A stretch of 64,000 nt of DNA from Rhabdonatronobacter sediminivivens (GCF_013415485.1 NZ_JACBXS010000009.1:1-64000); one strand, 5' to 3'; shown: positions 55,273 through 64,000, numbered from the stretch's first letter. Numbers and translations: made by a program. The notes: generated by a model not told the origin, from the letters alone.

Positions 55273-57519
55273 ATGGGGATTGCGGACAGATTGCTGATCG
55301 AACGCCGCGCGCGCCTGCGCGCCGAAAAGCGCCTGATCCGCAAGGAGGCAGAGCTGCGCGCGATCAACACCATGCTGGAACGCCACGCGCATGAATTGTC
55401 GGATCAGGTCATCGCCCAGCGCTCGGCCATCGATCACGCGCGGATGCTGGCCGACCGGCTGGAACAGGAAAAGGCCGCCGTCTGCCAGTCGCTGGAAGCC
55501 GCCACCGAAACCATCGACCTGGTTGAGGAACGGCTGCGCAGCGGGATCGATGCCATCGGGGACGGTTTCGCCATCTTCAGCGCCGACCAGCGGCTGGTGG
55601 TGGCCAACCGGGCCTATCTGCGCCCGTTTGAACGGATCGATGCGATCGCCCCCGGCGTCAGCATCCGCCGCATCCTGCAGGCCTGCGCCACCGAAGGCGT
55701 GGTTGATATCGGCTCCGAAGACCCCGACGCCTGGATCGCCATGATGGAGGCGCGCTGGGACGCCGATCCCATTCCGGAAACCATTCTGCATTTCACCCGC
55801 GGCATCAGCGTGCGGCTGATCGAACGGCGCGCGCGCAACGGCGATATCGTCACCCTGGGCCGCAACATCACCACCACCCTGCAGCATGAGGCCGAACTGC
55901 AGGAGGCCCGCCACCGGGCCGAGGTTGCCAACCGCGCCAAATCCGCCTTTCTGGCGAACATGAGCCATGAAATCCGCACCCCCATGAATGGTGTGGTGGG
56001 CATGGCCGATCTGCTCTGCGGGACCGAACTGGGCGAGGATCAGAAGCTTTATGCCGAAACCATCCGCTCCTCGGGCGAGGCGCTGCTGGCGATCATCAAT
56101 GACGTGCTGGACTATTCCAAGATCGATGCCGGCAAACTGAGCCTGGCGCCTGAGCAGTTTGACCTGGAACGCTGCATCCATGATGTGCTGACCATGCTGC
56201 AGCCCGATGCGCGGCGCCGCGGGATCGACCTGATCCTGGATTATGACCTGTTCCTGCCCACCTGTTTCCTGGCCGATCCGGGGCGGATGCGGCAGGTGCT
56301 GACCAATCTGCTGGGCAATGCGGTCAAGTTCACGGAACAGGGCCATGTGCTGATCCGCGTCGTCGGCATGGCCACCGATGACGGCGCGATGCAGCTGCAC
56401 ATCACCGTCGAAGACACCGGCATCGGCATCGCGCCCGAACACCATGCCGCAATCTTTGGAGAGTTCAACCAGGTGGATGACGCCAGCAACCGCCGGTTCG
56501 AGGGCACCGGCCTGGGCCTGGCGATCACCAGACGCCTGATCACGCTGATGGAGGGCGAGATGTGGGTGGACTCGACCCCCGGCAAGGGCTCCTGCTTCGG
56601 CTTTCGGGTGGTGCTGCCAACGGTCGATGACACCCCCCTGGCCGATCTGAAGCCGCTGAAACTGGGCCATATCCTGCTGGTCGAGGATCAGCAGATCAAC
56701 CGAACGGTGCTGGAGCGCCAGCTGTCGCAGCATGCCCGGGATGTCACCGTCTGCCGCACCGGGGCCGAGGCAGAGGCCGCGCTGGCCGGTGGCACACGGT
56801 TTGACCTGATCCTGACCGCGCAGGATCTGGCCGATACCAGTGGCATCGACCTGACCCGAAGCCTGCGCGCGCAGAACTGCGATGCGCCGGCGCTGCTGCT
56901 CTGTACTGACCCCGCGGCAATCGATGCGCCCACCCGCGCCGAGCTGTTTGCTGCGGTGATCCGCAAGCCGGTTCTCCGGCGGGAATTGATCGAGACTTTG
57001 CGCAGCGTGACGGCGGCCCCCGCGCCCCCCGCAAAGACGCGCGCCAAGGCGACAGGAACCGCACCCGCCCGGCGGCGCAAGCCAAAGCCGCCCGCCGCCA
57101 CCCCTCCGGCACGCCCGTGCGTTCTGTCGGCCGAGGACAACGCCACCAACCGGCTGGTCTTTTCGCGCATGGTCGATGAGCTGGAAATCGACCTGAGCTT
57201 CGCCACCAACGGGGCCGAGGCGGTGGAGCTGTTCGGCAGGCTGCGCCCGGCGCTGATCTTCATGGATATCTCCATGCCCGAAATGGACGGGCGCGAGGCC
57301 ACCAGACGCATCCGCGCCCTGCCGGGCGGCGCGCAGGTGCCCATCGTTGCGCTGACCGCCCATGCCATGCCCGGCGACGGGGCGGAACTGCTGGCCCTGG
57401 GGCTGACGGACTACATGACCAAACCGCTGCGAAAACAGGCGATTCTGGAGATGATGACCAAATATCTGGGCCCCGGACTGCAGGGCAAGGGCACCGGGGA
57501 GGACGCGGGCAAAGCCTGA
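55273..57519 (+). CDS. Hybrid sensor histidine kinase with two receiver domains
   Basis: A 748-aa protein without clear membrane segments, so it is probably cytoplasmic. It opens with a coiled coil (about 1-80), followed by a PAS-like region (about 85-195). The HisKA box is KSAFLANMSHEIRTPMNGVVGMADLL with His232. The ATPase has LLGNAVKFTEQG (N box, about 346), EDTGIGIAPEHH (about 380) and GTGLGLAI (about 411). The first receiver (about 470-575) reads DLILTAQDLADTSG: the phospho-acceptor position is Ala516 rather than Asp. The second receiver (about 615-735) has IFMDISMPEMDG with Asp665 and a C-terminal TKPL Lys. The first receiver is probably a regulatory pseudo-receiver. The signal and output are unknown. 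Confidence 0.88.
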   Translation: MGIADRLLIERRARLRAEKRLIRKEAELRAINTMLERHAHELSDQVIAQRSAIDHARMLADRLEQEKAAVCQSLEAATETIDLVEERLRSGIDAIGDGFAIFSADQRLVVANRAYLRPFERIDAIAPGVSIRRILQACATEGVVDIGSEDPDAWIAMMEARWDADPIPETILHFTRGISVRLIERRARNGDIVTLGRNITTTLQHEAELQEARHRAEVANRAKSAFLANMSHEIRTPMNGVVGMADLLCGTELGEDQKLYAETIRSSGEALLAIINDVLDYSKIDAGKLSLAPEQFDLERCIHDVLTMLQPDARRRGIDLILDYDLFLPTCFLADPGRMRQVLTNLLGNAVKFTEQGHVLIRVVGMATDDGAMQLHITVEDTGIGIAPEHHAAIFGEFNQVDDASNRRFEGTGLGLAITRRLITLMEGEMWVDSTPGKGSCFGFRVVLPTVDDTPLADLKPLKLGHILLVEDQQINRTVLERQLSQHARDVTVCRTGAEAEAALAGGTRFDLILTAQDLADTSGIDLTRSLRAQNCDAPALLLCTDPAAIDAPTRAELFAAVIRKPVLRRELIETLRSVTAAPAPPAKTRAKATGTAPARRRKPKPPAATPPARPCVLSAEDNATNRLVFSRMVDELEIDLSFATNGAEAVELFGRLRPALIFMDISMPEMDGREATRRIRALPGGAQVPIVALTAHAMPGDGAELLALGLTDYMTKPLRKQAILEMMTKYLGPGLQGKGTGEDAGKA

Positions 57520-57660
57520 TCCATACCCGCGAAGCGGACCCACCGCAAAGGCCGTGGCGCCCTACGCCGGGTCTGACACTGCCCCCCTTACCCCGCCCGC
57601 CAGCAAGGTCGCCGGGGCACCACAGGCCCCGGCATCTGTGCGCTTTCGCGCGCCCGGCCC

Positions 57661-58080
57661 TCAGCCGCGGCTGATTGGCACGCGGGTCTCGGCGCCCTCT
57701 CCGACCGGTTTGCGCCGGGGCACGGTCAGTGTCAGCACGCCATCGTTCAGCGCCGCTTCGATCCCGGCCTCATCGGCATCCGCTGGCAGCCGGAACGCGC
57801 GCGAGAAACTGCCGTACTGGCGTTCGCTGAAATACCAGGTGTCGCCGGATTTCTCGGTCCCGGATTTCTTCTCGCCCTTGATGGTCACCACACCATCGCG
57901 AACCGAAACCGAGATGTCATCCTCCTGCACACCGGGCAGTTCCATGGTGATCCGATAGGCCCCGTCATCGGACGAGGCATCGGCCGCGGGCGCCAGGAAT
58001 TCGGCCAGCCGCGCCCCGAACTGTCGCAGCGGATCATACAGCGAAGGCCACAAAGTGCTGATGGGGTTCTTCTCGACCAT
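57661..58080 (-). CDS. Small heat-shock protein, Hsp20 family
   Basis: A 139-aa alpha-crystallin-type chaperone. The crystallin fold (about 40-135) shows YRITMELPGVQEDDISVSVRDGVVTIKGEKK and, near the end, GVLTLTVPRRKP. A C-terminal VPI (I-x-I/V-like anchor) is present. The ATG at 58080 has a GGAGGTG site 5 bases upstream; a GTG two codons earlier overlaps that site. An FNR-type box lies 65-78 bases upstream (58145-58158), which fits low-oxygen control known for Hsp20 genes in alphaproteobacteria. Confidence 0.9.
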   Translation of the reverse strand: MVEKNPISTLWPSLYDPLRQFGARLAEFLAPAADASSDDGAYRITMELPGVQEDDISVSVRDGVVTIKGEKKSGTEKSGDTWYFSERQYGSFSRAFRLPADADEAGIEAALNDGVLTLTVPRRKPVGEGAETRVPISRG

Positions 58081-58144
58081 TGTCACCTCCTCTTGCGGTC
58101 AAGTGTCAGTGGCAAGAATATGGGGCGCCACACGCGCCGTTTCC

Positions 58145-58158
58145 ATGATCCGGATCAA
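58145..58158 (-). promoter_or_regulatory. FNR/FnrL-type box upstream of hsp20
   Basis: On the minus strand TTGAT-CCGG-ATCAT, one mismatch from the symmetric consensus. It lies between hsp20 and the divergent phosphodiesterase gene, 65 bases from the hsp20 start. Confidence 0.5.
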
Positions 58159-58208
58159 ACCCTTGCCGCGCCCCTCGACATGGGCGCGCAGATGGGCATC
58201 ATGGGACC

Positions 58209-58982
58209 ATGCGCGCCACGCCGACCCATCCTTTTCTGGACCACCCCCGCCCGCTGGCCATCGCCCATCGCGGCGGCGGGCTGGAGGCCGAGGAAAACAC
58301 CCTGCCCGCCTTCATGCGCGCGGTGGGGCTGGGCTTTACCCATGTGGAGCTGGACGTGCACGCCAGCGCCGACGGGCAGGTTGTGGTCCATCATGATGAC
58401 ACGCTGCAACGCATGTTCGATGATCCGCGCAAGCTGGGCGCCCTGCCCTGGGCCGAGTTGCAGGGGCTGCGCACCCGGGGCGACGCCGGGCTGCCGCTGC
58501 TGGCCGAGGTGCTGGAGTGCTTCCCCGGCCTGCATGTGGCGATCGAGGCCAAATCCGATGAAGTGGTTGACCCGCTGGCCGATCTGCTGGCGCGCATGAA
58601 GGTGCTGGACCGGGTCTGTGTGGGCGCCTTTGCGCCTTCGCGCACGCGCCGCCTGCGCGCGGCGCTGGGGCCGGAACTGTGCTGGTCGCCCGCCCATGCC
58701 GGGGTGGCGCGGCTATGGCTGGCGGGCTGGGGGCTGCCGGTGTTGGCGGCGGGCAGCTTTCCGGTGGTTCAGGTGCCCACCCATTTCAAGGGCCTGGCCG
58801 TGGTCACGCCGCGGATGCTGCGCGCCGCCCATGGCCGCGGCATACAGGTGCAGGTCTGGACCGTGGACGCGGAGACCGAGATGGAACGCCTGCTGGACAT
58901 GGGGGTGGATGCGATCATGACCGATCGCCCCGCGCTGCTGCGCGAGGTGATGCGGCGGCGCGGGCTCTGGCGCGGTGCATAG
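58209..58982 (+). CDS. Glycerophosphodiester phosphodiesterase family protein
   Basis: A 257-aa TIM-barrel phosphodiesterase that splits glycerophosphodiesters to glycerol 3-phosphate and an alcohol. The active-site elements are PLAIAHRGGGLEAEENTLPAF (His-Arg and Glu-Asn), VELDVHASADGQVVVHHDDTLQRM (Glu-x-Asp and second His), and VAIEAKSDE and WTVDAETEMERLLDMGVDAIMTDRP late in the barrel. There is no signal peptide, so it is likely cytoplasmic (UgpQ-like). It is divergent from hsp20. Confidence 0.88.
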   Translation: MRATPTHPFLDHPRPLAIAHRGGGLEAEENTLPAFMRAVGLGFTHVELDVHASADGQVVVHHDDTLQRMFDDPRKLGALPWAELQGLRTRGDAGLPLLAEVLECFPGLHVAIEAKSDEVVDPLADLLARMKVLDRVCVGAFAPSRTRRLRAALGPELCWSPAHAGVARLWLAGWGLPVLAAGSFPVVQVPTHFKGLAVVTPRMLRAAHGRGIQVQVWTVDAETEMERLLDMGVDAIMTDRPALLREVMRRRGLWRGA

Positions 58983-59069
58983 CCGCCAAGGGGGTATACG
59001 CATGCCCTAGCCAGCGCGCTCCCGTCGCGGTATCACGGGGCGCAATGTGAACTTCTGGATGAGTACCCC

Positions 59070-60758
59070 GTGGACGCCAATTTCGCTTCGATCTTCTATG
59101 AAATCGCCCTGCTGGTGCTGTTGGCCGCGGGCGTTGGGTTCATCGGCCTGCTGCTGCGCCAGCCGCTGGTGGTGGCTTTCATCGCGGTGGGTGTGCTGGC
59201 GGGGCCGGATGCGCTGGGAATTGTCAGTTCGGTTGAATTCATCGAAACGCTCAGCCAGATTTCGATTGCGGTGCTGCTGTTTCTGGTGGGGCTGAAGCTG
59301 GATGTCAGCCTGGTACGCAATCTGGGCAAGGTGGCGGTGGCCACGGGCCTGGGACAGGTCACATTCACCGCCTTCTTCGGGTTCCTGATCTGTCTGGCGC
59401 TGGGACTGGACTGGCTGACATCGCTCTACATATCGGTCGCGCTGACGTTTTCATCCACCATCATCATCGTCAAGCTGTTGTCGGACAAGCAGGAAATCGG
59501 CGCGCTGCATGGCAAGATCGCGCTGGGTTTCCTGATCGTGCAGGATATTTTCGTGGTGCTGGCCATGGTCACGCTTTCGGCCATCGGCGTGGGGCTGGGC
59601 GAAGACACCGGCGGGGTGTGGGAGGTCGCGCAGGTCTTCATTGGCGGCGCAGCGATGGTGGGGGCGGTGATCCTGTTCATCCGCTATGTGGCCGAACCGC
59701 TGCTGAGCCGCGTCGCACGCTCGCCCGAGTTGATGGTGATCTTTGCGGTCGGCTGGGCGGCCTCGCTGGCGGCACTTGGCGATTTCCTGGGCTTCGGCAA
59801 GGAGCTGGGCGGGCTCCTGGCCGGGGTCTCGCTGGCCTCGACCGAGTTCCGCGAGGCGATCAGCTCGCGCCTGGCGTCCTTGCGCGATTTCCTGCTGCTG
59901 TTCTTCTTCATCAACCTGGGCGCGGCGCTGCAACTGTCCACGCTGGGGGACCAGATCGGCCCGGCGATCGTGCTGTCGCTCTTCGTGCTGATCGGCAACC
60001 CGCTGATCGTGCTGGCGATCATGGGCTTCATGGGCTACCGCAAGCGCACCGGCTTTCTGGCCGGGCTGACGGTGGCGCAGATTTCCGAATTCTCGCTGAT
60101 CTTCATGGCCATGGGCATCACCATCGGCCATATCAGCGGCGAGGCGATGGGCCTTGTCACCCTCGTGGGCCTCGTGACCATCGCGCTGTCGGTCTACATG
60201 ATCACCTGGTCGCACAAGCTCTACGAGATCTGCGAACCCTGGCTGGGCCTGTTCGAGCGGCGCAACGCCTTCCGCGAAGCCGCGGACACCATGGCCACGG
60301 CCGAGGCGAAGGGCCACGATTTCGTCGTCTTCGGGCTGGGCCGCTACGGCTGCCGCATCGGCGCGCGGCTGCAGGAGCAGGGGTATCGCGTGCTGGGCAT
60401 CGACTTCGACCCCGAAGCGCTGAGCCATTGGCGGCTCCTGGGTCTTGACGCGATGTATGGCGACGCCACCGACCCGGAATTCGTGGCCCACATGGACCTC
60501 AGCGGCGTGCAGGCCGTGGTCTCGGCCGTGCCCCGTGACCGTGGCGCCCTGACCGAGGCAGACCCCCAGCTGGCGCTGCTTCATGGGCTGCGGAGCGCAA
60601 ACTACCGCGGGCGTGTCTTCCTGTCGGTGCAGAAAGTGGCCGAGGCGGACGAGCTTCTGAACCAGGGCGCAAGCGTGGTGCTCAAACCCTTTGACGATGC
60701 TGCCGACTATGCCGTGCGCCAGCTGATCGCCGGGGATGAACCCCGCACCGAAAGCTGA
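59070..60758 (+). CDS. CPA2 family cation/proton antiporter with TrkA-N domain (KefB/YbaL-like)
   Basis: A 562-aa transporter. The N-terminal 380 residues carry about 12 helices with family motifs (GFIGLLLRQPLVVAFIAVGVLAGPDALG, SLYISVALTFSSTIIIVKLLSDKQEIGALHGKIALGFLIVQDIFVVLAM). The cytoplasmic TrkA-N/RCK domain (about 405-530) has FVVFGLGRYGCRIGARLQEQGYRVLGIDFDPEAL, an NAD-type Gly-x-Gly fold. The start codon is GTG at 59070. It is expected to exchange K+ or Na+ for protons, gated by nucleotide binding. The gene stands alone. Confidence 0.87.
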   Translation: MDANFASIFYEIALLVLLAAGVGFIGLLLRQPLVVAFIAVGVLAGPDALGIVSSVEFIETLSQISIAVLLFLVGLKLDVSLVRNLGKVAVATGLGQVTFTAFFGFLICLALGLDWLTSLYISVALTFSSTIIIVKLLSDKQEIGALHGKIALGFLIVQDIFVVLAMVTLSAIGVGLGEDTGGVWEVAQVFIGGAAMVGAVILFIRYVAEPLLSRVARSPELMVIFAVGWAASLAALGDFLGFGKELGGLLAGVSLASTEFREAISSRLASLRDFLLLFFFINLGAALQLSTLGDQIGPAIVLSLFVLIGNPLIVLAIMGFMGYRKRTGFLAGLTVAQISEFSLIFMAMGITIGHISGEAMGLVTLVGLVTIALSVYMITWSHKLYEICEPWLGLFERRNAFREAADTMATAEAKGHDFVVFGLGRYGCRIGARLQEQGYRVLGIDFDPEALSHWRLLGLDAMYGDATDPEFVAHMDLSGVQAVVSAVPRDRGALTEADPQLALLHGLRSANYRGRVFLSVQKVAEADELLNQGASVVLKPFDDAADYAVRQLIAGDEPRTES

Positions 60759-60816
60759 ACACCAGACCATCCCCACGCGTTCCTTCACGCCGGGGGTGGG
60801 GCTGCAGCCCGTAAAA

Positions 60817-60829
60817 TACGCGTATAATC
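60817..60829 (+). promoter_or_regulatory. Promoter-like element before the 710-aa RTX gene
   Basis: ATACGCGTAT palindrome overlapping TATAAT (60824-60829), the best -10 in the region, 98 bases before the start at 60928. No good -35 and no FNR box are visible, so this member may be under different control. Confidence 0.4.
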
Positions 60830-60927
60830 GGAAACAATAGCCCCGGTTTCGCCGGGTTTGTGGACGATTCGCCACCACCCCCCTGCGCCATCCTGACCTC
60901 GGGTGAAATGGTGGTCTGGGTTGGGTC

Positions 60928-63060
60928 ATGTGGCTGCAGGTGCAGGGCCGCGTCGCTTCGGGCGATGACGCGCTGGATATCGGTATCCGGGACATTCAGC
61001 TCTGGCAGAGCGGCAGCGACACATATGCGCTGACCAGCAGTGGGCGCGCGGGCGGGCTGGTGAATTACCGCGTTGACTCCGCCGGGCTGACCCTGATGGA
61101 CAGACGCGCCTTTCACCCCGGGATCGACCGCCATGCCGCGCCCAATCTGGTGGTCCACGCGCTGGATGATTTCCTGCAGGCGGGCGTCACCGTCATGAAT
61201 GGTGAAATCGGCGGCTACAGGCTGCGCGGCGATGGGATGATCGGCGGGCGGCGCTGGGTGCCGCTGGAGGATGCCGCCGAACTGGGCCGCGCGGGCGTGG
61301 CCGAAGGGTTCGCCGCCCCCGCATTGCTGCAGGACGCGCCCGTGTCCGGGGTGCCCGATGGCGGCTGGAGCGCCGCCACCGTCGGTTTTGCGCCGGTTCA
61401 GGGGGGCTTTCTGGCGCTTGGCGGGCTGGAAGGGGCGCTTTACAGCTATCATGGCGCGCCATCGGGCGCCGTGACCCTTGATGCGCGCTTTGGGGCCCAG
61501 CAGGGGCTCTGGGTCCATGCTCCCACCGCGCTGGAGGTGATCGACGCCCATGGCGCGCAATGGGCAGTGGTTGGCGCTGCGGGAAGCCATTCGCTGACCG
61601 TCCTGCGGGTGGACCCGGTGCAGGGGTTGCAGGTCACCGATCATCTGATGGACAATGGCGCCACCCGCTTTGCCGATGTGCAGGCCGTCGCCACAGCGGT
61701 GGCGGGGGATCATGCCTTTGTGGTGGCCGGCGGCGGCGATCATGGCCTGACCCTGTTTGCGCTGCTGCCGGATGGGCGGCTGGTCTGGCTGCAGACCATC
61801 GCCGATGGCCCCGAAACCGGGCTGCGCAATGTCACCGCGCTGGAAGCCGCGGTCGTTGGTGACCAACTGGTGGTGATGGCCGGGTCGCAGGCCGATGCCG
61901 GGCTGACCAGTTTCACACTGCCCCTTTCGCGCCTGGGCGATGTGATAGAAGGCGACGCCGACAGCACCGCCACGCTGCGCGGCGGTGCGCGGGATGACAT
62001 TCTGGTGGCTCATGCGCCCGGCACGCGCCTGGAGGGAGGGGCAGGCAATGACATTCTGGTCGCCCCACCCGGCGAGACCGTGATGACCGGCGGCGCCGGG
62101 GCCGATACCTTCGTGCTTCATGCCCTGACCACCGAGGCCCGGATCACCGATTTCCAGCGCGGCGCCGACCGGCTGGATCTTTCGGCCTGGCCCATGCTGC
62201 GCAGCCCCGATCAACTGTCGGTGGCGGCCACATCCTCCGGCGCAAGTGTCAGCTACCGCGAGGCCACGCTCCAGATCACCGCCGCCGATGGCGCGCCGCT
62301 GGGGCGCGATGACCTGTTCGGCCATGCGTTCCAGACCCCTGACCGGATACAAGTGCTCAGCGATTCGGCGGTGCTGCCCGTGGACCCGCCTGCCCCCCCG
62401 CCCGAAGCACCCGCACCGCCGCCACCGTCGCCGCCACCACCGCCACCGCCGCCGCCGGACGATCAGCCCCCACCGGACCCGGCGCCGCCTTCGCAGCCCG
62501 CGCCACCGCAGCCGGACCCGCCCCCCGAAGACGGCACCCTGAACGGGACGGTGCTGAGCCGCAGCGGCGCCGGTGTCGGCGGGATCGCCGTGCGGGCGCG
62601 AGACCCCGAAAACGGCGCGGTCCTGGCAGAAACCACCACCGCCGCCAGCGGGGCCTTTGCGCTGTCCCATGACGGCGCGCTGGCGCTGGAGTTCGCGCAC
62701 AGCTTCAACGGCACTGCCACCCGTCCGGTCACCGCCATGGATGCGCTGGACGTGCTGCGCATCGCCGTGGGGCTGGCCCCCAGCTTTGCCGCTGACGGGC
62801 TGCGCATGGCCGATTTCGTGGCCGCGGACCTGAACCGGGACGGGCGCGTGACCGCAGTCGATGCGCTGGAGGCGCTGCGCGTTGCCGTGGGGCTGACCCC
62901 GGTGCCTGATCCGGTCTTTCTGCCCCTGTCTGAAGCGCAGGCCGCCGCCACCCGCGACGGGCCGAACGGGACCGCCCCCGACAGCCAGGCTGCGGAACGG
63001 CTCGATTTCATGGCGGTGCTGCCCGGGGACCTGGATGCCAGCTACGGCTGGCTGGTCTGA
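60928..63060 (+). CDS. RTX-like, proline-linker, dockerin-tailed protein (710 aa)
   Basis: Eighth member of the dockerin-tailed set. Residues 1-330 are beta-rich, with repeats such as DHAFVVAGGGDHGLTLFALLPDGRLVWLQ, likely a propeller. About 345-400 is a short RTX-like block (GGARDDILVAHAPGTRLEGGAGNDILVAPPG and TGGAGADTFVLH), followed by a serralysin-C-terminal-like ITDFQRGADRLDLSA. About 486-530 is an extended Pro-rich linker. Then come a carboxypeptidase-regulatory-like fold (GTVLSRSGAGVGGIAVRARD) and a dockerin-like pair: FNGTATRPVTAMD (degenerate) and DLNRDGRVTAVD (intact). The tail (MAVLPGDLDASYGWLV) differs from the array's ILLGNM ending. No signal peptide was seen. It is presumably secreted. 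Confidence 0.75.
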   Translation: MWLQVQGRVASGDDALDIGIRDIQLWQSGSDTYALTSSGRAGGLVNYRVDSAGLTLMDRRAFHPGIDRHAAPNLVVHALDDFLQAGVTVMNGEIGGYRLRGDGMIGGRRWVPLEDAAELGRAGVAEGFAAPALLQDAPVSGVPDGGWSAATVGFAPVQGGFLALGGLEGALYSYHGAPSGAVTLDARFGAQQGLWVHAPTALEVIDAHGAQWAVVGAAGSHSLTVLRVDPVQGLQVTDHLMDNGATRFADVQAVATAVAGDHAFVVAGGGDHGLTLFALLPDGRLVWLQTIADGPETGLRNVTALEAAVVGDQLVVMAGSQADAGLTSFTLPLSRLGDVIEGDADSTATLRGGARDDILVAHAPGTRLEGGAGNDILVAPPGETVMTGGAGADTFVLHALTTEARITDFQRGADRLDLSAWPMLRSPDQLSVAATSSGASVSYREATLQITAADGAPLGRDDLFGHAFQTPDRIQVLSDSAVLPVDPPAPPPEAPAPPPPSPPPPPPPPPDDQPPPDPAPPSQPAPPQPDPPPEDGTLNGTVLSRSGAGVGGIAVRARDPENGAVLAETTTAASGAFALSHDGALALEFAHSFNGTATRPVTAMDALDVLRIAVGLAPSFAADGLRMADFVAADLNRDGRVTAVDALEALRVAVGLTPVPDPVFLPLSEAQAAATRDGPNGTAPDSQAAERLDFMAVLPGDLDASYGWLV

Positions 63061-63066
63061 CCGGGG

Positions 63067-63699
63067 TCAGCTGCTCAGCCGTGCCCCGATGCGCCCCAGC
63101 GCCCAGACCGTCAGATCGCGCAGGATGGCATTGGTGGCGGCGTTGAAGCCCTCGACCACCGGCAATGTCTCTTCTGACGCCACCGGCACCACCGACTGAA
63201 AACTGCGCGAGGCCAGGACCTGCCCGTCATCATCGCGCACCAGCCGCGCGGTCAGGCGCACGCGCACCTGCAGGCTGTCATCGGCGATGACCTCGGCCTG
63301 GAAATCGGTCAGCTCGCTCACCAGGGTAAAATCCGAGAACCCGCCGGGCAGCGCGCGCCGGCCCACATGGCGCAGGGCATTGGCATCTTCGAAGCTGCGC
63401 ACCATCAGGGTCTGCAGCATCACCGGGGCCTCTTCGGTCCAGCGTGCACCGGACAGATAGAAGGCCTGCAGCGGCGTGGGCCGGATCATGATCCGGTCCG
63501 TGGCCAGGCCACCGCCCGAGGTCGGCGGCTCCACGATCAGGGACCGCGCCAGACTGCGCGTGGCCTGCGGCGTGTCCGTGGGCGCGCGCAGCTCATAGGC
63601 GTCCAGCGCGCGCGTTGCCTCGCCCAGCCCCAGAAGGCCGCCACAGCCGGACAGGGCAAGCAGCACGACAGTCATCACGGCGGCACGGGCAGCAATCAT
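63067..63699 (-). CDS. MCE/ABC transporter auxiliary lipoprotein (PqiC/DUF330-like)
   Basis: A 210-aa lipoprotein with signal MIAARAAVMTVVLLALSGCGG (lipobox LSGC). The body matches the ABC-type transport auxiliary component family (LIVEPPTSGGGLATDRIMIRPTPLQAFYLSGARWTEEAPVML, FTLVSELTDFQAEVI). Such proteins complete MCE lipid-transport systems between the membranes. Its start overlaps the end of the mlaD-like gene by 4 bases, so the two belong to one operon read leftward from beyond the window. Confidence 0.85.
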   Translation of the reverse strand: MIAARAAVMTVVLLALSGCGGLLGLGEATRALDAYELRAPTDTPQATRSLARSLIVEPPTSGGGLATDRIMIRPTPLQAFYLSGARWTEEAPVMLQTLMVRSFEDANALRHVGRRALPGGFSDFTLVSELTDFQAEVIADDSLQVRVRLTARLVRDDDGQVLASRSFQSVVPVASEETLPVVEGFNAATNAILRDLTVWALGRIGARLSS

Positions 63700-64000
63700 C
63701 TTCTGAACTCCGGTGTCTGGCGCCCGAGGAAGAAACGGGCAGGGTCACGTTCGATCTGGCGCAAGAGGCGCTCCAGGTTGGAAATCATGGCGCGGGTTTC
63801 ACGCCCGATCTGGGTGTATTGCGGCAGCGCCTGGGTGGCAAATTCACGCACCGCCGGGCCAGAGGTGGCGATCACCCGGCCCAGTTCGGCAAAAGCCTCG
63901 TTCGCGGTTTCGGCACTTTCGCGCAGGCTGGCGGTCACGGCGGGAATGTCATCCGAGACCTGCGCGATGGCCCCGTCAAGGCTGCGCATGGCCGCGCGGA
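63696..64000 (-). CDS. MlaD/MCE family protein, 3' part only
   Basis: The reading frame continues past the window edge, so only about the last 100 residues are seen. They form a helical, coiled-coil-like region (LRESAETANEAFAELGRVIATSGPAVREFATQALPQYTQIGRETRAMISNLERLLRQIERDPARFFLG), typical of the C-terminal part of MCE-domain proteins; the closing ERDPARFFLGRQTPEF is characteristic. The MCE domain itself is outside the window. With the lipoprotein downstream it indicates an Mla/Pqi/Yrb-type phospholipid transport operon. Confidence 0.75.
   Translation of the reverse strand, partial: RAAMRSLDGAIAQVSDDIPAVTASLRESAETANEAFAELGRVIATSGPAVREFATQALPQYTQIGRETRAMISNLERLLRQIERDPARFFLGRQTPEFRR

Noticed and set aside
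62385-62530. Pro-rich tract as a sign of a wrong reading frame.
   Set aside because: It sits between two recognisable domains of the 710-aa protein and the frame continues cleanly into the dockerin-like module, so it is a linker.

Overview
The window is a 64-kb piece of a high-GC alphaproteobacterial chromosome, most likely from the Rhodobacteraceae (Roseobacter-type). The reasons are the gene neighbourhoods (ihfB-lapA-trpF, pyrC-pyrE, a corrinoid methyltransferase next to a 'virulence factor' family protein), the codon use and the protein families. No rRNA, CRISPR array, insertion sequence, phage gene or plasmid gene was seen. The first 98 bases contain only G and C and look like an assembly edge.

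Layout. 0.2-9.2 kb: MATE exporter, nucleosidase-like protein, a 42-aa peptide gene, a secreted protein of unknown function, pyrC and pyrE, and a one-carbon trio (virulence-factor family protein, MetF-like reductase, methyltetrahydrofolate methyltransferase). 9.4-23.2 kb: six tandem paralogues (called A-F here), each of about 700-755 codons. Most have no signal peptide but share a repeat-rich N-terminal region, an internal RTX (GGxGxD) block, a carboxypeptidase-regulatory-like module, a duplicated dockerin-type EF-hand module and a conserved tail ending in TGILLGNM. Copy F is frameshifted. 23.3-27.0 kb: NikR and a convergent five-gene nickel ECF transporter operon. 27.5-32.7 kb: a 1745-aa protein with ELWxxDGT repeats and the same dockerin-like C-terminus. 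33-35.3 kb: SulP permease and universal stress protein. 35.4-46.1 kb: a catabolic island with a GntR regulator, flavin reductase, hydantoin-racemase-like protein and an Opp/Dpp-type ABC operon with two amidohydrolases embedded in it. 46.5-55.2 kb: tRNA-Ala(GGC), TIGR02300-type protein, YgjP-like protease, second GntR regulator, class II DAHP synthase, DUF4394 protein, ihfB-lapA-trpF, amidase and Gfo/Idh/MocA oxidoreductase. 55.3-60.8 kb: hybrid histidine kinase, Hsp20, glycerophosphodiesterase and CPA2 antiporter. 60.9-63.1 kb: an eighth dockerin-tailed RTX protein. The end holds an MCE-transporter auxiliary lipoprotein and the 3' part of an mlaD-like gene.

The main find is the eight-member family of dockerin-tailed, RTX- or repeat-bearing proteins, six of them in tandem. 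FNR/FnrL-type boxes (TTGAY-N4-RTCAA) lie upstream of copies B, D and F and of the giant gene. A weaker box precedes E, and a further box precedes hsp20. This suggests a calcium-dependent extracellular protein set induced at low oxygen. The C-terminal module is homogenised between copies (227 bp identical in B and E) while the N-terminal parts diverge. No type I secretion genes and no recognisable cohesin are present here, so the exporter and any binding partner must lie elsewhere.
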